Shown: piece by piece, positions 56,398 through 64,000 of the stretch
Position numbering within the stretch: position 1 is the stretch's first letter
Layout of the letters: each line of letters begins with the position of its first letter
Position numbers and translations under genes: made by a program
Notes under the pieces: generated by a model
The model's input: the letters and a program-made list of their open reading frames with translations, nothing else
Told to the model about the DNA's origin: nothing
Databases searched by the model: none
From: Laguncularia racemosa
Taxonomy: Eukaryota; Streptophyta; Magnoliopsida; Myrtales; Combretaceae
Reading direction: 5' to 3'
Assembly: GCA_037954665.1 (NCBI GenBank)
Contig: JBBMOL010000300.1
Location: 579,989-643,988, forward strand
DNA: 64,000 bases

Positions 56398-57856
56398 TGA
56401 TGGGAACAAATCATTATTTGTTTGCCTTTTGATAAGTATAAATTAACACTTGTATTTTAGATGAATTCTATTTGTTTGTGTAATAAGTTGATGTTATCTT
56501 GAAGAATTTTGATACTTAAAAGAGAAATATTTCAGTTTCAGGGATGAGGACCAATATTCTGAGAGGAGATATCGACTTGGATTGAAATCGGAGAAGAATA
56601 CACGAAGAAAATAGCTTTTTAGAGGAAACAAGGGAAGTACACGGGCGTGTATTTCCAGAGCACGGCCGTGTGTTTGGCTTGAAAAAAAACCAACAGAAGC
56701 TTACACGGTTTAAGTACACGACCGTGTGTTATTAGCAGTGAGTTCTTTATTATTTCAGACACTATTGCAAGGCACAGCCGTGTATAACCGTGGGTTGAGA
56801 CCGTGTATATGGAAAAGTTTTGCCGTTTCAGGAAATTTTTCGGTTTCCATATATATATCTCTTCATTTTCCAGAAGGAGAGAGTGGAAGAGGGAAGAAAC
56901 CGAATAGGAAAAGCAAGAGACACCTGAAGGAGAGAAAAGAAAACGGAGAAAAGAAAGAAGAGGAGAAGACAACGGGGGAGAAGCTTTCCTAAGGGAAAAG
57001 CAACATCAACGGATTCATCCGTATCTTGTGAAGTGTTTATGCACACGGGTTCTTCATCTTTATTGAGTTGTATCTTGAAAATCATGAGTGGCTAGTTTAT
57101 TTCATACCCGAACCTTACGAATTCTAATTGTCATGTAATATTGGATTGATTGCATAGTTAACGAATAGTAGAATATTCTGAATTTATTCATGATGTTCAT
57201 GTAGTGTTACTAATTTGATGTATGGCCAGCATTGAGTTTGCATTGATTTCTTAGAAGTTGATTGGAAAATCTCTTGTTTAAATAGATCATGCATGAATAA
57301 AGGAATTTGTATGTAATCTAAGGATAGAGAACGTGAATTTTCCGTATTAGATTAAATTAGATAATTCCTTCTAATTGAGGTTTCAAGAGTGTTAATGCAA
57401 TTCTAATCGATTTTTGATAGAAGAGGGATCTTTATCAAAGCGATTAGGGTTATGAGCTAATGAATCTGGGAAGAACATTGGCTTAGTGTTAGATACTCCG
57501 CGGTTTAGAGATAACCATTGCTCGTTAACTAATTTATTGAAGGGGTGAAGTTACATGACAATTAGAGGAGTAGTAAGGGTAGGGTATGTTCTTAGTTATC
57601 AAATTTAGTAATCAAGTTATTGTGTTATTTTTAATTGCTATAGGTTTTATTAAGTGTTTTTAATTTAAATTGAACCTCTCAATTTTGTGCGGTTTGATAG
57701 TCGGTTTAGAGTTATTATTGGTACTTGCCGATCCTTGAGGATACGATACCCGAATATAGTTCTATACTATTACAATCGATAGGTGCACTTGCCTATTTGA
57801 TCGTAATAGAGAGTCATAGAAAAGGGATTTTTAAATTTTTGTGATTACGATCATCA
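56398..57856 (+). repeat. Athila 5' LTR
   Basis: Starts TGATGGGAACAAATC at 56398 and ends with a CATCA shortly before the primer site. The right edge is uncertain by 3 bases because of a CATCATCA run. Contains the palindromic CACGGCCGTG cluster. Confidence 0.82.
56638..56808 (+). repeat. Cluster of palindromic CACGGCCGTG-type motifs
   Basis: Seven related motifs in 170 bases: TACACGGGCGTGTAT (56638), GCACGGCCGTGTG (56660), TACACGG (56702), TACACGACCGTGTG (56715), GCACAGCCGTGTA (56772), ACCGTGG (56787) and GACCGTGTA (56798). Most are near-perfect palindromes rich in CpG, within the LTR U3/R region. Confidence 0.85.
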
Positions 57857-57865
57857 TCAAGTTTT

Positions 57866-57885
57866 TGGCACCGTTGCTGGGGATC
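57866..57885 (+). other. Athila primer-binding site (tRNA-Asp type)
   Basis: TGGCACCGTTGCTGGGGATC, one or two changes from the TGGCGCCGTTGCCGGGGA site that Athila and Tat elements use with tRNA-Asp. Confidence 0.87.
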
Positions 57886-58001
57886 GACGATATTAAGAAA
57901 GCTCAACGCTTACTAATTTAACCATTTATTCTTTTGCTATTTATCATATTCATTTTCATTTTTTTTTTGTAATTAACTCATTTCGGTGTTCTTTGTAGTA
58001 T

Positions 58002-59650
58002 ATGACAAGGAGTTCATCATCAAAACTTCTTGATTTCGACCCAGAAATAGACCAGACATTCAGAAGGAAACTAAGGAGCATTGAAGAGCAACAAGTGGGT
58101 GAGGGAGAATTATCATCGAGTGACGGAGAAAGTTCAGTTGTTAAGGAAGAGCAACATGTGAACAGTAGTAGAGTTAACATTGAAGCAATGGCAGACCAAC
58201 GTCGGACTATGGTTGATTATTCTAGGCCAACTTTAGATAGCACTGGTTCATGTATCATAAGACCTGCAATAGAGGCTAATAACTTCGAAGTTAAAGCCTC
58301 TACAATGAATTTGATACATAACCAGTGTTAATTTGATGGCTTACCTGATGAAGATCCCCACGCTTACATTCAAATGTTTCTGGACATCTGCGCTACTGTG
58401 AAACAGAACGGGGTAACTGAAGAGGCGTTGAAGTTGCGGTTGTTTCCCTTCACCTTGAGGGGAAAAGCAAGGCAGTGGATAAGTTCACTGAATCGGGAAT
58501 CCATTACTACATGGGCCCAACTGGCAGAGTCTTTTCTCGACTTTTACTTTCCACCATCCAACACTGGCAAATTGAGGAACGATATCACATCATTCACTCA
58601 ATTGGATAACGAGCCCCTTCATGAAGCCTGGATAAGGTTCAAGGAATTGCTTAGGCGGTGCCCACACCACCAAATGCCTAACCGGCTGCAAGTTTCAACT
58701 TTTTACAACAGGCTCGATTATCCGACGCGATAAACCATTGATGCCACTGCTGGTGGTACACTTAATGTGAAGACTCCTGAAGAGTCTCTGGAGCTATTTG
58801 AAAATATGGCCAAGAACAACCATCAGTGGAGTAATGGCAGGTTGAGGCAAAGGGCAGTAGGGGTTTATGAGGTTGATATGATGACCACTATTGCTGCAAA
58901 AGTGGATGCCCTTGCTATGAAGGTCGACGGGATGGCGTTGTCTCAGCCATCCCAATACCATCCAGTTGATTCAACTGCCAATTCCATGATCTAAGAGACC
59001 AATGAGCCAGTTGACTATGTTGGGAATCCTACACGACCCCAGAACAATCCCTACAGCAACACATATAATCCAGGCTAGCGCAATCATCCCAATTTTTCAT
59101 GGAGTAATCCACAATTGCCTCGGGGTAATGTGCCCGCGCCCGGATTCCAAAGACCTCCACCACCACCTGTTACAGAAAAGAAGTCCAATCTAGAGGACAT
59201 GATTACTAAGTTCATTCAGGTCTCAGAGTAGCGTCAGCAAGCAACAGATGCTACTCTAAGAAATCATGAGGCTTCTATACATAATTTGGAAAATCAGGTG
59301 GGTCAGATTGCTAAGATGCTCTTAGAGAGACCTCAAGGGTCTTTGCCTGGAAACACTGAACCTAATCCTAGGGAGCAGGTAAAGGCAGTGACCCTAAGGA
59401 GCGGAAAAGAACTGCAATCTGACATCATTGGGGAACTAGTAGTTGCACAAAGAAAGGGAGTTGAAGAACCACATGATGGGGGTAGTGAGAAGGAACATGC
59501 TACTGAGGAGGTAAAGGAGAAGGAAGTCAAGGAAAAGGAGTCAGCAGAGGGGAAGACTAAGGCATCAACAGTTCAGCCATACAAGCCTCCAATTCCATAT
59601 CCGGGCCGGCTGAAAAAGGATCAAGACAAAGAGCACTTCGGTAAGTTTTT
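58002..59650 (+). pseudogene. Athila gag, five in-frame stops
   Basis: Starts MTRSSSSKLLDFDPEIDQ at 58002 and stays in a single frame. Athila gag core: FDGLPDEDPHAYIQMFLDIC, LKLRLFPFTLRGKARQWI, FYFPPSNTGKLRNDITSFTQ, ELLRRCPHHQMP. Then a Pro-rich linker and NLENQVGQIAKMLLERPQG near 59290. In-frame stops at 58329, 58731, 58992, about 59077 and about 59229; most fall where relatives have Gln or Trp. A Lys/Glu-rich segment (59500-59560) leads into protease. Confidence 0.9.
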
Positions 59651-60395
59651 GGATTTATTTAAGCAATTACATATTAACATACCGTTTGTAGAAGCTCTTT
59701 CACAGATGCCCAGGTATGCCATGTTCTTGAAGGATCTACTGTCAAACAAAAGGCGACTGGAAGAAATTTCTACCGCAGTTATAGGAGCGGAGTGTTCGGC
59801 TATCTTACAAAACAAGTTGCCACAAAAGCTCAAGGATTCGGGTAGTTTTACTATTCCATGCTTAATTGGTGAACTGCCTGTGGAGAGAGCTTTGGCAGAC
59901 CTTGGGGCAAGCATAAACTTGATGCCCTATTCCTTGTTTAAGCAATTAAACTTGGGAGAGCCGAAGCCCACCAGGATGAGTCTGCAGCTGGCGGATCGCT
60001 CGGTCAAATTCCCTAGAGGGATCATTGATGATGTCTTGGTAAAGGTAGAAAATTTCATTTTTCCCATTGATTTTGTAATTCTGGATATGAATGCAGATGT
60101 AGAGGTCCCGCTGATTTTAGGAAGACCTTTCCTGGCTATTGCAAGAGCTGTGATTGATGTAGCGGATGGAAAGCTGGTATTGAGAGTGGGAGCAAATGAG
60201 TTAGTGGTGAAAATTCCAGCAGCACTGAAACAATCGTTGAACGCCGATGATACTTGCTATGCTGTTGATTGCATTGACAGGTCAGTAATAAGTGTGATGC
60301 AAGAACTGTTATGTGGAGATCCGTTGGAATTCAGTTTAACTGTGAATGATGATGAAGTGAGTGAGAATGTGGAGATACAAATTGTGAAAGCTTAG
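59651..60395 (+). pseudogene. Athila protease region
   Basis: Retropepsin with the Athila-type active site ADLGASINLMPYSLF near 59900 and the flap/second-half motif DVEVPLILGRPFLA near 60100. The open frame ends at a TAG (60393-60395) where the polyprotein should continue towards RT. Confidence 0.88.
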
Positions 60396-61615
60396 CTACA
60401 AGCCTGTGAGGAAGTAGTTTGTCGCAGAGGATTTGAAAAAATAGGGCCCAATGAAGAAGGGAGGTTAAAACCGTCTGTTGAAGAGCCTCCTGAACTTGAG
60501 TTGAAGCAACTTCCTGAGTACCTAGAGTATGCTTTTCTGGAAGCTAACTCTAAACTCCCCGTCATCATTTCTGCTAGTTTGACGAGGGAGCAAAGGGACG
60601 ATTTACTAGGGCTCTTGAGGGAGCACAAGCGAGCTCTTGCTCGGAAGATATCAGATATTCAAGGTATTAGCCCCTCATTTTGTACTCATAAAATCTTGCT
60701 GGAAGATGATTTTAAACCGGTGGTACAACCTTAAAGAAGGTTGAACCCTAACATGAAGGAGGTTGTAAAGAAGGAGGTGATTAAGCTTTTAGATGCGGGG
60801 TTGATCTATCCCATTTCCGACAGTCCCTAGGTCAGTCCTATGCAAGTTGTACCAAAGAAAGGGGGAATGACTATGATCCCCAATGAGAAAAACGAACTCA
60901 TACCTATGAGGATGGTAACTGGTTGGCGAGTGTGCATAGATTATAGAAGGCTGAATGGTGCAACTTGCAAGGATCACTTCCCTCTCCCTTTTGTGGATCA
61001 GATGCTAGAGCGATTGGCAGGACATCTATATTACTGTTTTTTAGATGGAATGTTGGGATATTTCCAAATCCCAATTGCTCCAGAGGATCAGGAAAAGACC
61101 ACTTTCATATGTCCATATGGTACTTTCGCTTATAGGCCCATGCCCTTCGGATTATGCAATGCACCGGCTACGTTTCAGCAATGTATGATGGCCATTTTTG
61201 AGGATTTAGTGGAAGGGATCATGGAGGTCTTTATGGACGATTTCTCTGTCTTTGGTGATTCTTTTAATGCTTGTCTAAGCAATTTGAAGAGGGTTTTGAT
61301 TCGATGTGAGGAGACGAATCTTGTGTTGAACTGAGAGAAATGCCATTTCATGGTAAAGGATGGCATAGTTCTGGGGCACAAAATTTCTCATAGAGGAATC
61401 AAAGTGGATAACGCAAAGGTGGACACAATTGCAAAACTTCCACCACCTTCTTCAATAAGAGCCATTCGGAGCTTTCTTGGGCATACCGGATTTTACAGGA
61501 GGTTCATTAAGGATTTCTCTAAAATAGCCCGTCCATTGACACGGCTATTAGAGAAAGACATGCCCTATGATTTTACCAGTGAATGTCTTGAGGCGTTAAC
61601 ACGCTTAAGGAAAGG
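60396..61615 (+). pseudogene. Athila reverse transcriptase, broken
   Basis: A pre-RT linker (LEYAFLEANSKLPVIISASL), then RT from about 60720: WRVCIDYRRLNGATCKDHFP, LPFVDQMLERLAGH, then YRPMPFGLCNAPATFQQCM and the catalytic VFMDDFSVFGDSF near 61230. Stops at about 60732, 60829 and 61332 (LN-stop-EKCHFMV, normally LNWEKC). A one-base loss near 61612 moves the connection domain into the next frame. Confidence 0.9.
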
Positions 61616-62200
61616 TTGACCCAAGCACCTATCATGGTGGCTCCTGATTGGGGTCTTCCTTTCGAGTTGATGTGTGACGCAAGTGATTTTGCCGTGGGAG
61701 TAGTCTTAGGACAAAGGAGGGACAAGCACTTCCAACCGATCTATTATGCTAGTAAGACCCTCACAGGTGCTCAGGAGAACTACACCACGACCGAGAAGGA
61801 ACTTCTAGCTGTGATTTTTGCGTTTGATAAGTTTCGTTCATATTTGATTTTGTCCAAGTTAGTTGTTTACACTGACCATTCAGCTCTCAGGTACCTTTTG
61901 TCCAAGACAGATGCGAAACCGTGCCTTATCCGGTGGATATTGCTTCTACAAGAGTTCGATTTGGAGATTAGGGACAAGAGGGGAGCTGGAAACTTAGCTG
62001 CTGATCATCTCTCTCGCTTGGAGAACCCATACTTGGAGGAATTGAAAGAAGAAGAGATTGATGATGCTTTTCCGGAAGAAGGATTGTATCAGATTAACAA
62101 GGTAAGTATTAATTCTGAGCTTTGATTTGCTGATTTTGCAAATTACCTTGTTTGCAGAATACTCCCGAGTGACAAAACTTATCAGCAAAAGAAGCGGTTC
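61616..62200 (+). pseudogene. Athila RNase H
   Basis: TQAPIMVAPDWGLPFELMCD, SDFAVGVVLGQRRDKHF, ENYTTTEKELLAVIFAFDKF, YTDHSALRYLLSKTDAKPCL, NLAADHLSRLENP: catalytic Asp, Glu and Asp positions are present. A TGA near 62124 sits where relatives have PWFAD, so a Trp-to-stop change. Confidence 0.9.
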
Positions 62201-62992
62201 TTTGCTGAGTTGAAGCACTATTTCTGGGAGGAACCCTTCTTGTTTCGTTTATGTGCTGATCAGGTAATCAGGAGATGTGTATCTGAGCAAGAGGGGCAAG
62301 AAATTCCGAGACACTGTCACACCAGACCAACAGGGGGTCACTACAGTGTGAATCGAACAACTCACAAAGTGTTGGAATCGGGATTCTATTGGCCAACCTT
62401 ATGCAAGGATTCCTTTAACTTTGTAAAAACATGTGACAGGTGCCAGCGAGTTGGAAGTATGCCAAAGCGCGATGAGATGCCCCAAAATTTCATGCTGGAG
62501 TGTGATGTGTTCGACGTATGGGGGATTGATTTCATGGGACCATTTCCCAATTCCTTCGGGAATAAGTACATATTGGTGGCGGTGGATTATGTGTCTAAAT
62601 GGGTAGAAGCCCAATCTTTGCCCACCAATGATGCTAGAGTAGTGGTAAAATTTTTGAAGAAACTTTTCTTTAGGTTTGGAACACCACGGGCTTTAATTAG
62701 TGATAGGGGAACACATTTCTGTAATGTGCAATTGGAGAAGGTGCTGAAGCGATATGGGGTCACCCATAGATTAGCAACCCCCTTCTCACCCACAGACAAG
62801 TGGTCAAGTAGAAGTTTCTAACCGTGAGCTAAAAAGGATTCTAGAGAAGACAGTAGAGCATCACCGAAGGGATTAGTCGGAAAAATTGGATGATGTGTTG
62901 TGGGCCTATAGGACAGCTTTCAAAACTCCTTTAAGTACCACCCCATGCCGACTAGTGTTTGGGAAAGCTTGCCATTTGCCAATGGAGTTAGA
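62201..62992 (+). pseudogene. Athila integrase, truncated
   Basis: HHCC zinc domain (HCHTRPTGGHYSVNRTTHKV, then TCDRCQRVG) and RNase-H-fold core (VWGIDFMGPFPNSFGNKYIL, ALISDRGTHFCN). The Glu of the catalytic triad lies past a frameshift near 62800 (GQVEVSNRELKRI). A stop near 62875 interrupts DWSEKLDD. It then reads LWAYRTAFKTPLSTTPCRLV and KACHLPMELE and ends. Confidence 0.9.
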
Positions 62993-62999
62993 ATAGTTG

Positions 63000-64000
63000 T
63001 AATAATGCTCAAAAGCTAGGATAGTGTATGGGGATGGTGCTAGTTATAGACTTGGTTAAGCTTCCAAATGGACTTAAAAGGAGTTTTTGGAGTGTAAGGG
63101 TTAAAGTGAATGCTACAATGCCTTTAAAAATAGGGGTTTGGATCAATAGGAAATATGGAAGCTGATACTGGGCTAATTTTAAATATAAGTGGTTACTAGA
63201 GTTGTTCTTTAAGTGTAGTTGGTTAGGGCATGCCAATAAGAGTTGCTCTTTTCAAAATAATGGGGATGGTGGCTTTAGACCTCATTTAAGAGCTTTTCCA
63301 AGGAGGAATTTTGTAAATGTGAAGGAGAAGACAAATGGTGGTTCAAATAGGAAGAAGGAGAATGTTACTAGTAAACTTGATATGAGAAATTGTGATGACA
63401 ACCTCCACCCAAGTATTTCATCCATGAAACCATTGTCTCCATCTAAACCAAATTGTCATTCTCTTCCACAAACTCCTAAAAACAAGTTTAAGCACAATGA
63501 CCCACTATTCCACAACCTGAATATATGCACCTTACCCGATATTACTATAGAAGTCCTAATTTTGATTCATACCCCCATACCTTGCCCAAAATACAACACA
63601 ACAACCTTCAACCCTAAACCTTCTTTACCTATTAAAGACAACCAAAACATAGATTCATACCCCCATACCTTACCCAATTTTGATCCTCAACCAACAACTT
63701 TGGACTACTCAAAGGAATAATCCCTTTCTTCTCTAAATAACCAAGGTATTGAGTTACACCAAGCTGTAAATAATATAGCTAATTCAAAAAACTTGAAGCA
63801 ACAAAAGTTTTATGTAGATTACCTTCTAATGAGGAAGTTGGTGAGAAGACTTTGGAGACATAACCTAATTTAGAGGTAAAGGGTGAGTTGAGGAATGCCA
63901 AGGAGTTGTGAGTTAATCTAACTAGATGTCATTCTCAGTTGGTGCTTGTGAGTGAGTTTAACAAACTCTCCCTTGAAAGACCTATTGAAGAAAATGATCA
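63000..64000 (+). pseudogene. LINE-D ORF1 (DUF4283/zinc knuckle), runs off the window
   Basis: From about 63040 the frame reads LPNGLKRSFWSVRVKVNATM, PLKIGVWINRKYGS, a stop, then FKYKWLLELFFKCSWLGHAN with KSC completing a knuckle-like C-x4-GH-x4-C. This is the C-terminal half of a plant LINE ORF1. A Lys/Asn/Pro-rich tail continues to a stop at 63720 and beyond in decayed form. Its 5' half is missing; it abuts the truncated Athila integrase near 62992-63000. Different family from LINE-A, -B and -C. Confidence 0.72.

Larger units (their letters stand above)
56398..62992 (+). mobile_element. Athila-lineage Ty3/Gypsy element, 3' part missing
   Basis: A long 5' LTR (about 1.46 kb), a tRNA-Asp-type primer site, and an Athila-type gag-PR-RT-RH-IN polyprotein on the plus strand. 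The integrase similarity ends near 62992 (PMELE), where LINE ORF1 sequence takes over. No 3' LTR or Athila envelope-like region is in the window; they may lie beyond the LINE or be lost. Confidence 0.92.

Noticed and set aside
56619..57085. ORFs of 85-117 codons in the Athila LTR
   Set aside because: They lie wholly inside the LTR, overlap on both strands and show no similarity.
62101..62160. Apparent GT-AG intron in Athila between RNase H and integrase
   Set aside because: The segment itself encodes FADFANYLV, a normal part of the Athila polyprotein, so it is coding, not an intron.
1..64000. CRISPR arrays, bacterial operons, tRNA or rRNA genes
   Set aside because: None seen. tRNA-like strings are only retrotransposon primer-binding sites, and regular short repeats are microsatellites or minisatellites.

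Overview
The window is nuclear DNA from a flowering plant, most likely a eudicot: AT-rich, with spliced genes that use GT-AG introns and a dense load of LINE, Copia, Gypsy and Athila-type retrotransposons plus small inverted-repeat elements. There are no bacterial operons, CRISPR arrays or recognisable tRNA/rRNA genes.

I can reconstruct one host gene completely. A leucine carboxyl methyltransferase 1 (LCMT1; SBI1 in Arabidopsis) lies on the minus strand from ATG 42253 to stop 3990. It has 13 coding exons that join in frame to 343 residues although the gene covers 38.3 kb. Introns 1 (12.4 kb), 2 (5.9 kb) and 10 (15.1 kb) are swollen by transposons; the others are short, and intron 11 uses a GC-AG boundary. 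The enzyme methylates the C-terminal leucine of the PP2A catalytic subunit.

Layout. 1-3989: non-genic flank with a candidate inverted-repeat element. 3990-5282: LCMT1 exons 13-11. 5283-20334: intron 10, holding LINE-A (+), a Copia element (-) inserted in the LINE-A 3' end and flanked by a 148-bp direct duplication, a badly decayed LINE (-) and an LTR-like fragment. 20335-23756: exons 10-3. 23757-29682: intron 2 with LINE-B, an inverted 'twin-primed' LINE bounded by an 18-bp target duplication. 29683-29771: exon 2. 29772-42173: intron 1 with near-full-length LINE-C (-), a 224-bp hAT-like MITE inside LINE-C, a 1.05-kb direct duplication whose second copy is an empty site for LINE-C, and a retroelement end. 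42174-42253: exon 1.

44721-55825 is a Ty3/Gypsy element on the minus strand (perfect 5-bp target duplication) whose gag is split by a related, pol-less Gypsy element on the plus strand (49377-53937). 56398-62992 is an Athila-lineage element (LTR, tRNA-Asp-type primer site, gag-pol with many stops), followed from about 63000 by the ORF1 of another LINE that runs off the window.

All transposon polyproteins here carry stops or frameshifts, many explicable as C-to-T or G-to-A changes in Gln, Arg and Trp codons, as expected of methylated, decaying copies. The host gene is free of lesions. The nesting order of insertions can largely be read directly: LINE-A before Copia; duplication before LINE-C before the hAT MITE; a MITE before LINE-B; outer Gypsy before inner Gypsy.
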